From NCBI GenBank assembly GCA_038531315.1, contig JBCBBT010000075.1, positions 1 through 13,993 on the forward strand: a stretch of 13,993 nucleotides of DNA. The letters run 5' to 3'. The position numbers and the translations under genes are program-made. Positions 1 through 6,621 of this stretch are shown piece by piece. Source of the DNA: JAJFFW01 sp038531315. GTDB lineage: Bacteria > Pseudomonadota > Alphaproteobacteria > Caulobacterales > Parvularculaceae. How positions within the stretch are numbered: position 1 is the stretch's first letter; every line of letters starts with the position of its first letter. The notes beneath the pieces were generated by a model that ran no database searches, had not been told where the DNA came from, and saw only the letters and a list, made by a program, of their open reading frames with translations.

Positions 1-204
1 GGCGGCGAGAGCGATCAGAAAAATGCTCAGCCAAGGGAATATTTCGCTGCTGAAATCAAACGCGAAGATTTTGCGTAGATGTCCGGCAAGCGGTCCATTG
101 GACCGAAAAGACCACTCGTTGAAGACCAGCAAAATGAACACGCCGAGGAGTGCGGCCGCCGCCCCCGCATATACATGATCCCGATTTCGTCTGTCTTCGC
201 TCAT
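1..204 (-). CDS. Small membrane protein, hypothetical (5' part only)
   Basis: An open frame reads leftwards from an ATG at 204-202 and runs off the window edge after 68 codons without a stop. The start is supported by a GGAGG ribosome site (plus-strand 210-214) five bases upstream. The protein begins MSEDRRNRDHVYAGAAAALL: a short charged head, then a likely membrane helix at about residues 13-28. A polar stretch follows, and a second hydrophobic segment (from about residue 58, PWLSIFLIALAA) is cut by the edge. I recognise no family. The two hydrophobic segments suggest a small inner-membrane protein. Only the N-terminal part can be judged. Confidence 0.6.
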   Translation of the reverse strand, partial: MSEDRRNRDHVYAGAAAALLGVFILLVFNEWSFRSNGPLAGHLRKIFAFDFSSEIFPWLSIFLIALAA

Positions 205-433
205 GCCGACCTCCAGGAGCAGGCGACGCCTTAGCGGTCGCAATCTTTGTGAACAGGACGCAAATACATCATTTTGTCATTGAGCTTAGGCTGAACGCAT
301 TAATTTTCACCAGACATATTTGCGATTGCGAGCGGCGGACGGTTCGACAATTCGCGCCAATCCGTTATTAGCACAGCATATCGCTTTTCTTTCACCGAGA
401 TTGGTTCTCGCATGGACTGTGCTGACCGCCGTC
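205..433. other. AT-richer intergenic stretch
   Basis: No convincing gene is seen here. The stretch lies between the left-edge membrane gene, which reads away from it, and the XRE regulator, which reads rightwards, so it should carry divergent promoters. It is visibly richer in A and T than the rest of the window. I could not pick out a -35/-10 pair with confidence. Confidence 0.35.
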
Positions 434-502
434 TTGATCTCAAACAAAGATAGGGCGCCTGACGCAGACGCAACCCGACTAAAACGGATCGGCGCCGCTC
501 TC
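434..502 (+). other. Possible displaced N-terminus of the XRE regulator
   Basis: In the frame that stops at 521-523, a TTG at 434 begins a reading that ends TRLKRIGAAL near 502. This resembles the usual lead-in to an XRE/Cro-CI helix-turn-helix. The frame used by the downstream gene carries SIARKAAELTQQ from 501, the natural continuation. Joining them needs a net one-base shift near 500-503. The downstream frame has a TAA at 480-482, so it cannot reach this start. No ribosome site is clear before 434. This is an inference from motif continuity. Confidence 0.4.
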
Positions 503-524
503 AATCGCGCGCAAGGCTGCTGAA

Positions 525-893
525 TTGACGCAGCAGGATACCGCGGATGCGCTGAGCGTCAGCAAAGATATGATCAAGCGGATGGAACATGGCCAGCGTG
601 TCAAGCAATGGCTTGTCGTTGCAGATGTTTGCCGCGCATTAAATACAAGCCCTAACAAAATCCTTGAGTTTCAGTCGCTGAGCCTTGTAGCTTTGCAGAA
701 CGCTTTGGAGCCTATTTTGGCTGTCGTTTGCGATGATCCGTCATTCGGTCATGAACCTGCCGAAGACGCCAGGAAAATTGCACAAATTCTTTTTGATGTT
801 ATCGAAGCTGTCGGACAGCTTCCCGAAGACATTTCTGACGACATTGGTTTTCGTGTTGCGGGGCATTTGGCGGCGGTAAGAATGCGCGACTGA
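525..893 (+). CDS. XRE-family HTH regulator, N-terminus probably broken
   Basis: A 122-residue protein begins at TTG 525, with AAGG (513-516) as a weak ribosome site. The start region reads TQQDTADALSVSKDMIKRME, which matches helices 2-3 of a Cro/CI (HTH_3) DNA-binding domain, and ADVCRALNTSPNKILEF matches its last helices. The remaining 75 or so residues are a helical tail of no known family. A TTG start removes helix 1, which XRE domains normally need. Good helix-1 sequence (IARKAAE) lies just upstream in the same frame but after a TAA at 480 with no start codon, and matching lead-in sequence lies in another frame. The gene is therefore either a frameshifted remnant or contains a sequencing indel. 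The AT-richer composition hints at horizontal origin. The target is unknown. Confidence 0.6.
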   Translation: MTQQDTADALSVSKDMIKRMEHGQRVKQWLVVADVCRALNTSPNKILEFQSLSLVALQNALEPILAVVCDDPSFGHEPAEDARKIAQILFDVIEAVGQLPEDISDDIGFRVAGHLAAVRMRD

Positions 894-895
894 AC

Positions 896-1047
896 TTTCA
901 TCGATCATGCAAATCCAGAAGAAATGTCTTACTTTTTGGGTTCGTTTTCGCCATGCGCAACCAACCCCGCTTTTCTTCTTAATTGTTTAGAAGAAGACAT
1001 CAAACCCAGCGCTTATTCCTAATACAGATTAGTCTTCCCAACACGCA
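896..1047. other. Intergenic stretch between convergent genes
   Basis: This lies between the stop of the XRE gene and the restored stop of the EamA gene. It contains a weak AT-rich inverted repeat (TCTTCTT at 974-980 with AAGAAGA at 991-997, loop of ten), and the first copy (1028-1034) of a seven-base direct repeat ATTAGTC whose second copy is at 1047-1053. Neither is a convincing terminator or operator, as no T-tract follows the hairpin on either strand. I see nothing else. Confidence 0.3.
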
Positions 1048-1167
1048 TTAGTCGGGGAGGACGCCGATGGGTTGTTCGGTTTTCCGGCGGGTTTCAAAAT
1101 GGTCGAGGAACGCAACGACCAGACAGGCCCCGATAATGATAGCGCCGCCGGCCCAGAGCCGCCATCC
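1048..1167 (-). other. Out-of-frame tail of the EamA transporter (helix 10)
   Basis: Reading the minus strand from 1167 to the TAA at 1050-1048 gives GWRLWAGGAIIIGACLVVAF followed by a basic cytoplasmic end (ETRRK) and ..GVLPD. This is the expected last membrane helix and tail of the transporter encoded upstream, displaced by one base at the G6 run 1168-1173. The continuity of motif and length with the upstream frame is seen directly; the cause of the shift is not. Confidence 0.7.
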
Positions 1168-1981
1168 GGGGGGTTTCGTCGAAGAAGAAATATCCCGCGC
1201 CTGAGGCCCAGATCAGGGACGTATATTCGAGCGGCGCGATGCGTTGCGCAGGGGCGCGGGCGTAGGCCAGCGTGAAGAGCAGCCAGGCGGAAAAGCCGAG
1301 GGCGCCGAACATCGCAAACGCCGGCAGATAGGCGAGGTCCGCCGCGCCAAAGGCGCCGAGGGTGACGGGGGCCAGCGCAATGGCGGGGATCGCGTTGATG
1401 AACAGACAGATCGTCAGGGCGTCTTCTTTCAGCGCACGCATCCGCAACAGGACCATGCTCAAGGCGAAAAGGAACGCCGCCGCGAGACAGGTGGCGATCC
1501 CGACAAGGCGCTGATCGCTTATCGCTTCGGGCCCGGCGGCGCCGTCGGACACCGCAACCGCCGCGCCGGCGAACCCGGCGATGCTCGCGAGCATTGCCGG
1601 CGTCTCGATTTTCTCCGACAAGATGAGCGCCGCCAGCGGTGCAATCATCAAGCTTGCGGTAAAGCCGATCACCGTCGCTTCTGCGAGGCCGAGCCGAAGC
1701 AGCGAAAAGAAGAACAACCCGACCGCGGCAAGCTGAAGGAGGCTGCGGAAGATATGAAACCGGATCGCGTCGCCGCCGGGAAGCGGGCGGCGGGCGGCGA
1801 TAAAAAAGCCGGCGGCGATCGCTGCGCCAAAAAGATATCGCCAGGCGAGCACGTGATGGAGCCCTGCGCCGGGCGCAATCGCTTTGATCAGCGCATCAAC
1901 GGTCGCGCCGACGGCGACGCCGGCGAGGGCGAGCGCAACGGCGGGAACGGCGAGGCGCGATCTTTTGAGATCATGATCCAT
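1094..1981 (-). CDS. EamA/DMT-family transporter, 3' end frameshifted
   Basis: The 295-residue reading starts at ATG 1981-1979 (MDHDLKRSRLAVPA). It shows the alternating hydrophobic segments of a ten-helix drug/metabolite transporter: two EamA repeats of about five helices each. The second-repeat signature APLEYTSLIWASGAGYFFFDE is close to the C-terminus. Members export small metabolites or amino acids across the inner membrane; the substrate cannot be told. After FFFDETP the frame turns into an arginine-rich tail (GRRRYHYRG) that cannot be a membrane helix. The expected tenth helix, WRLWAGGAIIIGACLVVAFL, is intact in the neighbouring frame. The break lies at or near a run of six Gs (plus strand 1168-1173). 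Removing one base restores a protein of about 310 residues ending at 1048, a normal length for the family. It is either a recent pseudogene or a sequencing error. The gene is divergent from the serine hydrolase at 2154. Confidence 0.8.
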   Translation of the reverse strand: MDHDLKRSRLAVPAVALALAGVAVGATVDALIKAIAPGAGLHHVLAWRYLFGAAIAAGFFIAARRPLPGGDAIRFHIFRSLLQLAAVGLFFFSLLRLGLAEATVIGFTASLMIAPLAALILSEKIETPAMLASIAGFAGAAVAVSDGAAGPEAISDQRLVGIATCLAAAFLFALSMVLLRMRALKEDALTICLFINAIPAIALAPVTLGAFGAADLAYLPAFAMFGALGFSAWLLFTLAYARAPAQRIAPLEYTSLIWASGAGYFFFDETPRMAALGRRRYHYRGLSGRCVPRPF

Positions 1982-2140
1982 CGGTCCACGCTAGAGGACT
2001 GCGCCGCCGGTTTGAAGAACTTCTGAGCGCGCGCGCGCGGCGATGAAGAATAAGCGTCTCGCTTTGCCGCACGTGACGCACCGATGGTCCGCTCAGCTGT
2101 TGCGGTGTCCGGCGGTTTGGCCTCAAATCGGAGCGAACAA

Positions 2141-2146
2141 AGGAGG
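2141..2146 (+). promoter_or_regulatory. Ribosome binding site that sets the hydrolase start
   Basis: AGGAGG lies seven bases before ATG 2154. An in-frame ATG at 2043 would add 37 residues that resemble no signal peptide and has no such site, so 2154 is chosen as the start. Confidence 0.8.
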
Positions 2147-2153
2147 GCGCGAG

Positions 2154-3362
2154 ATGACGGGCGCAGCAAAGACGGCGGCGATCAGGGGCATTCTTTCTTT
2201 TGCACTAGCGTTTACCGGCGTATTGGCGTTTTCCGGCGCATTGATTGGCGCTTTCGCCGGGACGACAAGCGCAGCCGCGGCGGATGATGATTACGCTGAC
2301 AAAGTCGAAGAATTCCGCGCGTTCCTGAAAGCGTTCCGCAAGGAAAACCTCGTCCTCAGTTTTTCCGTCGCGGTCGTCAAAGACGGCGATATCGTGATGG
2401 TCGAGAGCCTCGGCTGGCAGGACCATGACGCGGAAGAGCCGACGACGCCGAATACCTCTTATCTTGCAGCCTCGATCACCAAGACATTTACCGGCGCGAC
2501 GCTCCTCGCCATGGAGGCGGACGGTCATATTGATCTTGATGCGGATTTCACAAGCCTCAGCGATTGGGATCGCCGGTGCCAGTGGTTGACGACGAGCGGC
2601 AGTATTTTTGGCGGCGGCAAAGTGATCGACGGACGCATGATCGCACCGCTGCAATGCGACACGCCGATCAGCCTGCGCGAGGTCCTCCAGCACCGGGTGC
2701 AGGGCGATCCGGGGACGTCGTTTTTTTATAATCCGGTGGTCTTCGGGCGCTTGTCGAACTGGGTTGAGGAAAACACCGATCGTTCCTGGCGCGAGTGGAT
2801 GCGCGGTTATGTGATCGATCCGGCCGGTCTTGAGAATGTCGCCGCCGGGTGGCGCGACCCCGGCGGCGTCGAGGCGCTCAGAAATCTCGCGCCGCCGTTC
2901 CGCCACGCGCCGGAAGAGAGCGACGGGCTCGCGCCGTCGGTGTTGCCCAACCCGGAACTCAACGCCAGTTCCGGCGTGATCGCCAGCGTTCTGGATCTCG
3001 CGCGCTATTCGGCGGCGCTTGACGATGGAAAAATTCTCGCTCCGGCGTTGCGAGAGAAAATGTGGACCCCGCCGCGCGACGCCGACGCTTCCACTGGCGC
3101 CGACGCGGAAGGGGCGCCCGCGCCCTACGCCTATGGCTGGTACGTGCAGGACTATGAAGGCCATCGTCTGGTCTGGCATGGCGGCTGGTGGCCGGACGCT
3201 TATGCGGGCCTGTTGTTAAAGGCGCCCGACGACGGTTGGACGCTGGTCGCCCTCGGCAATACCGACGGTATCCGCGCGGAAATCGGGAATCTGACATCCG
3301 CGCACATCGAACGCTCGCCGCTGGCGGCGAAGTTTCTGGAATTGTTCGTCGCCGCAGATTAA
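2154..3362 (+). CDS. Secreted serine hydrolase, beta-lactamase/PBP-like (SxxK)
   Basis: A 402-residue protein with an AGGAGG site seven bases before ATG 2154. Residues 1-43 form a signal peptide or anchor with a long hydrophobic core (GILSFALAFTGVLAFSGALI) and an alanine-rich exit, so it should act in the periplasm or envelope. The class C beta-lactamase/D-alanyl carboxypeptidase fold is marked by the nucleophile motif S107-I-T-K110 and a late WHGGWW (His342), standing in for KTG/HxG. The second motif, usually YxN, reads Y192-N-P, so the usual Asn is Pro. Such proteins are esterases, peptidases or lactamases; the substrate cannot be inferred. The TSUP permease starts 49 bases downstream, so the two may be co-transcribed. 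Confidence 0.85.
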   Translation: MTGAAKTAAIRGILSFALAFTGVLAFSGALIGAFAGTTSAAAADDDYADKVEEFRAFLKAFRKENLVLSFSVAVVKDGDIVMVESLGWQDHDAEEPTTPNTSYLAASITKTFTGATLLAMEADGHIDLDADFTSLSDWDRRCQWLTTSGSIFGGGKVIDGRMIAPLQCDTPISLREVLQHRVQGDPGTSFFYNPVVFGRLSNWVEENTDRSWREWMRGYVIDPAGLENVAAGWRDPGGVEALRNLAPPFRHAPEESDGLAPSVLPNPELNASSGVIASVLDLARYSAALDDGKILAPALREKMWTPPRDADASTGADAEGAPAPYAYGWYVQDYEGHRLVWHGGWWPDAYAGLLLKAPDDGWTLVALGNTDGIRAEIGNLTSAHIERSPLAAKFLELFVAAD

Positions 3363-3411
3363 ACCCGGCGCTTGTCCGCCCGGTTTGGCGGTCTGGCGCA
3401 ACGGGCGGCGA

Positions 3412-4185
3412 ATGGAAATCTGGCAATTGGGACTGTTGACGCTGGCGGGGGTCGGCGCGGGCTGGATCAACGTGCTCGCCGGCGGCGGCTCGCTTTTGTC
3501 GGTGCCCGTCATGATCTTTCTCGGCCTGCCGGGGCCGGTCGCCAACGGCACCAACCGCATCGCCATCATCGCCCAGAATATCGCCGCCGTCGCAAGTTTC
3601 TTCCGGCAAGGGTTCTCAGACTTCCGCCTCAGCGCAACGCTCGCCGCCGCCGCCGCGATCGGCGCCTATTTCGGCGCGAATGTGGGCGTCGGGCTCGATG
3701 GTCCGTGGTTCAACAGGACGCTGGCGCTGATTATCGTCGCTGTCATGATCCTGATGGCGACGGGCCGCGATGCGCCCTCAAAAGACGCACGATCAGATAA
3801 TGCGGCGGGCGCTGCGGAAAACGGCGAGCCGCGCAACCTCGTCCTCGGGCATATCCTGATGGTCGGGGCCGGCTTTTGGGGCGGGTTCATTCAAGTCGCC
3901 GTCGGCTTTGTAATGATGCCGATCCTGTACCGCGTCATGGGGCTCGACCTTGTGCGGGTCAACATGCACAAAGTCTTCATTGCCCTGATGTTTTCCTTTG
4001 TGGCGCTCGGCGTTTTCGCCTCGAAGGTTGATATCGCCTGGCAGGCGGGTCTCGCGCTCGCGCTCGGCAACGCCGTCGGCGGCGCCCTCGGCGCGCGCAC
4101 CGCCGTCGCCAAGGGTGCGCCTTTCATCAAGAAAACGCTCTACGTCGTTCTCGCGGCCATGGCGGTGAAGCTTGTCTTCTTTTAA
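3412..4185 (+). CDS. TSUP-family permease (sulfite exporter TauE/SafE)
   Basis: A 257-residue, strongly hydrophobic protein with about eight membrane helices in two halves. The N-terminal signature GAGWINVLAGGGSLLSVPVM with NGTNRIAI is typical of the TauE/SafE family, and GGFIQVAVGFVMMPILYRVM is its repeat in the second half. A polar loop of about 25 residues (around 118-142, GRDAPSKDARSDNAAG) separates the halves. Family members move small anions or organosulfur compounds across the inner membrane; the substrate here is unknown. ATG 3412 is preferred over an upstream TTG at 3385 because the membrane helix starts right after it; the ribosome site is weak. The gene follows the serine hydrolase by 49 bases and converges with the AraC-type gene. 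Confidence 0.85.
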   Translation: MEIWQLGLLTLAGVGAGWINVLAGGGSLLSVPVMIFLGLPGPVANGTNRIAIIAQNIAAVASFFRQGFSDFRLSATLAAAAAIGAYFGANVGVGLDGPWFNRTLALIIVAVMILMATGRDAPSKDARSDNAAGAAENGEPRNLVLGHILMVGAGFWGGFIQVAVGFVMMPILYRVMGLDLVRVNMHKVFIALMFSFVALGVFASKVDIAWQAGLALALGNAVGGALGARTAVAKGAPFIKKTLYVVLAAMAVKLVFF

Positions 4186-4231
4186 GACGAAGTTCGGATT
4201 TTAAGGACGCGGGCAGGGAGACGCGCCTGAC

Positions 4232-5308
4232 TTAGGCCTGCGGCGCTTCTGCGGCGGCCTCTGGCGCTGCATGCGCATGCGCTTGTTCGAGCGCGCGTTT
4301 GCGGAAGGCGGACGGCGTTTCGTTTTTAATCGCCTTGAACGCGCGGTTGAATGTCGAGAGCGTTTGAAAGCCGCAATCCATGGCGATCGCGAGGATCGAC
4401 TTTTCGGCGAGCGCCGGCGTTGCGAGTTCCTGCGCGGCTTGCTCGATCCGATAGCCGTTTACATAAGCGGCGAAATTTCGGTAGCCAAGCTCGGCGTTGA
4501 TCAGTTCTCTTAGTTTGTGCGGCGGCAGGGCCATGCGCCCGGCCAGCGAGGCGACGGATAAGGTCGGCTCGCGGAAGGCTTTTTCGACCGCCATGATTTC
4601 CATCAGCCGGCGATGGTGTTTGTTGTCGCCGGCGGGCTTGACGGCTGGTGCGACCGCCGGCGCCTCGTCTTTTGTAAACAGCCTTTCCGCCCGGAAGCGC
4701 GCCGACCAGAAGAAGAGTGTGACGACGATGATGATGGTCGTTATATCATATGTGACGCCGAGGACGGCGCTCGATGCGCCCATGGCCTCAAGCGCGATCA
4801 GCGCGCCGAAACTCATCACCACAAAAATGACAAACCACGCCCGGACCGTGCGCCGGACATTCAACAGATCATTGCGATAGCCGGAAATCGCCATCCACAA
4901 CATGTGCGCCATCACGGCGAGCGAGACGACGACGGAAAGCCGCTCGATGGTTTCGTGCCCCGGCGGGGTCAGGCCAAAGACGTCCGCATCCGCCGCGGCG
5001 ATGGTCAGCGAAATCGCGGCGAAGACCGCCCAGACCGGCGCGGTCAGCTTGAACCCGTCTTCCAGGAGCGCGCGCGTGAACACCCATCCAAGAGCGAGAT
5101 TGAAAATATTCAGCGCCACAGCCCCACGAAAAATGAGGGGCGGGAGCGGCGTTTCATCGTGCAGCAACATCAGCGAATAGCCGATGGAACACACGAACAA
5201 GGCCGCCGCGATCTTGCCCGCGAGATATCCCCGGGCGTCGCGCACCAAAAATGCCACGAGAAGCAGCGTCAAGGCGTTCGCCGCCGCACAAAAAAGCAAC
5301 TGTATCAA
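4232..5308 (-). CDS. Membrane-embedded AraC-family transcriptional regulator
   Basis: A 358-residue protein with a membrane sensor and a DNA-binding domain. Residues 1 to about 215 hold about six or seven hydrophobic segments (LLLVAFLVRD, AALFVCSIGYSLML, TTIIIVVTLFFWS and others). After a linker rich in Ala and Pro, residues from about 235 to 345 form an AraC-type double HTH: LSVASLAGRMALPPHKLREL is the first unit, and ILAIAMDCGFQTLSTFNRAF with TPSAFRK is the second, carrying the family signature. The 7TM-AraC layout suggests it senses a signal in or across the inner membrane and acts on nearby DNA. The start is TTG 5308; no ATG lies in frame before an upstream stop. It is divergent from the hydrolase/peptidase pair at 5500, its most likely target. 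The Ala-rich tail (HAHAAPEAAAEAPQA) is not typical of the domain. Confidence 0.85.
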   Translation of the reverse strand: MIQLLFCAAANALTLLLVAFLVRDARGYLAGKIAAALFVCSIGYSLMLLHDETPLPPLIFRGAVALNIFNLALGWVFTRALLEDGFKLTAPVWAVFAAISLTIAAADADVFGLTPPGHETIERLSVVVSLAVMAHMLWMAISGYRNDLLNVRRTVRAWFVIFVVMSFGALIALEAMGASSAVLGVTYDITTIIIVVTLFFWSARFRAERLFTKDEAPAVAPAVKPAGDNKHHRRLMEIMAVEKAFREPTLSVASLAGRMALPPHKLRELINAELGYRNFAAYVNGYRIEQAAQELATPALAEKSILAIAMDCGFQTLSTFNRAFKAIKNETPSAFRKRALEQAHAHAAPEAAAEAPQA

Positions 5309-5366
5309 TTCGCTACCCGGTTTCCGCCTGCAATGGTCATGGCTTTATTTGGCGCCCGCGGAAAAT

Positions 5367-5426
5367 GCAATTTCGCAAATCGCCGGGCCTTTTTGAAATT
5401 GCACAGCGATTTTTAAAAATTGCGAA
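5367..5426. promoter_or_regulatory. Candidate operator sites for the divergent AraC regulator
   Basis: Three related sites lie in the 191-bp gap between the regulator and the hydrolase pair. GCAATTTCGCAA (5367-5378) is inverted relative to GAAATTGCACAG (5395-5406), sharing an eight-base arm (GCAATTTC/GAAATTGC). AAAATTGCGAAG (5416-5427) is a direct repeat of the second. The ATTGC cores at 5398 and 5419 are exactly 21 bp apart, two helical turns, a spacing known for AraC-family half-sites. Function is inferred from position and spacing only. Confidence 0.45.
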
Positions 5427-5433
5427 GACCTTC

Positions 5434-5458
5434 AAAGGCGACTTCCGATAACGCCTTT
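5434..5458 (+). other. Hairpin or inverted repeat in the hydrolase leader
   Basis: AAAGGCG (5434-5440) and CGCCTTT (5452-5458) form a perfect seven-pair stem with an 11-base loop, about 40 bases before the TTG start. No T-tract follows, so it is unlikely to be a terminator. It could be an operator or an RNA leader hairpin. Confidence 0.4.
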
Positions 5459-5499
5459 CCTGTTTGCAACGTGAGAATATTCAACAGGAGGTCGGGGCA

Positions 5500-6621
5500 T
5501 TGCGCTTGGTGAGACAGAAGAGACTACTTTGGTTGGCGGCCGGGGCCGCTTTGGCAGTGCAGGCTTGCGCGCAGACGCCGGCGCCCCCGTCGACTTTGCC
5601 GTCGCAGCCCCTTTCGAAGCCCCTCGCGGAGGCTTCAAGCCCCGCCGCGCCGGATTGGGCGCCGTCGCGCGATGATCTGGCGGCGCTGTTGGACGCGTTC
5701 GATGTGCCCGGTCTTTCGATGGTGACGCTTAAGGACTGCACGCCGAGCGCGCCGGTTAATGTGGGGGCCGCAACGCTCGATCCGCAAACCCCGGTCGGCG
5801 ACGACACGGTCTTTGAGACGGCCTCCCTGTCCAAACCGGTCTTTGCTTATCTCGTCCTGGCGCTCGCCGAAGAAGGCGTGATCGATCTCGATCGCCCCAT
5901 TGTGCGCGATTTTTCCTACGACCGGATCGCGGACCTTGACCGCTATCGTCAGATCACGCCGCGGATGGTCCTCAGCCATCGGACCGGCCTGCCGAACTGG
6001 GTCGGCGACACCAGCGATCCGGACCGCCGCGATCCGATATCGTTTGTCGCAGAGCCGGGGGAGACATTCAGCTACTCCGGCGAGGCTTTTGAGTTATTGC
6101 GCAAATTCATTGAGGCGCAGACCGGCGAGGCGCTGAATGATCTTTTCCGCGCGCAGTTCGCGTCGCTGATGCCGCAATCAACCTTTGCATTGCCGCTGCC
6201 CGCCGGCGTCGCGTTGACCCGGGGCTATCGTTCATCGCGCGACCCGGCGAGCGGGCGTGACCTTGATAATCTCACGGCAAGCGCAAACGCCGCCGGCAGT
6301 CTTGTCGCAACGGCGCGCGACTACGCGGCTTTTCTGGGACACATTTGCGCGCGCAAGGGCCTGTCGCCTGAGACCTACGCCGCAATGTTCGAGCCGGTGA
6401 CGCCGACGCCGCCGGGCGTCTTTCCAGCGCCGGCGGCCTACGGTCTCGGCTGGGCGATCATGACGATCGGGCCGGAAACCATTATTCTTCACGGCGGCGA
6501 CAATGATGAATTTCGCAGCCTCGCAGCCATCTTTCCGCAAGCGGATGAAGCCATGGTGGTGCTGACCAACGGCCGCAATGGCGGCGACCTGATCGACGCC
6601 ATGATCGAGCAGATGCAATGA
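5500..6621 (+). CDS. Serine hydrolase, beta-lactamase/PBP-like, probable lipoprotein
   Basis: A 373-residue protein. TTG 5500 is chosen because AGGAGG (5486-5491) sits eight bases upstream and the sequence then gives a clean signal: RLVRQKR, a hydrophobic core, and AVQAC with Cys23. An earlier TTG at 5464 would place the ribosome site inside the gene. The lipobox is imperfect (VQAC) and a signal peptidase I cut after ACA is also possible. A Pro/Ser-rich spacer follows, then the catalytic domain: S109-L-S-K112, Y192-S-G in place of YxN, and H331-G-G. This is the SxxK beta-lactamase-related esterase/peptidase fold acting outside the cytoplasm; the substrate is unknown. Its stop overlaps the next gene's ATG by four bases (ATGA), so the two are co-translated. 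It is divergent from the membrane AraC regulator. Confidence 0.85.
   Translation: MRLVRQKRLLWLAAGAALAVQACAQTPAPPSTLPSQPLSKPLAEASSPAAPDWAPSRDDLAALLDAFDVPGLSMVTLKDCTPSAPVNVGAATLDPQTPVGDDTVFETASLSKPVFAYLVLALAEEGVIDLDRPIVRDFSYDRIADLDRYRQITPRMVLSHRTGLPNWVGDTSDPDRRDPISFVAEPGETFSYSGEAFELLRKFIEAQTGEALNDLFRAQFASLMPQSTFALPLPAGVALTRGYRSSRDPASGRDLDNLTASANAAGSLVATARDYAAFLGHICARKGLSPETYAAMFEPVTPTPPGVFPAPAAYGLGWAIMTIGPETIILHGGDNDEFRSLAAIFPQADEAMVVLTNGRNGGDLIDAMIEQMQ

Noticed and set aside
974..997. Inverted repeat TCTTCTT/AAGAAGA as a terminator for the XRE gene
   Set aside because: AT-rich stem, ten-base loop and no T-run after it on either strand.
1244..2026. Long plus-strand open frame opposite the EamA gene (260 residues)
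   Set aside because: Highly charged, low-complexity protein with no domain; a shadow of the GC-rich transporter on the other strand.
2026..2041. Alternating GC tract as a special DNA structure
   Set aside because: Short, and such tracts are common by chance in this composition.
2043..2153. N-terminal extension of the first serine hydrolase from ATG 2043
   Set aside because: Its 37 residues do not look like a signal peptide, and the strong AGGAGG lies before ATG 2154.
2205..3179. Long minus-strand open frame opposite the first serine hydrolase
   Set aside because: Arg/His-rich with no motif, while the plus strand has a signal peptide, SxxK and HGG.
4186..4231. Possible bidirectional terminator between the convergent TSUP and AraC genes
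   Set aside because: Only four-pair stems (for example GCCT/AGGC) and no T-tract were found.
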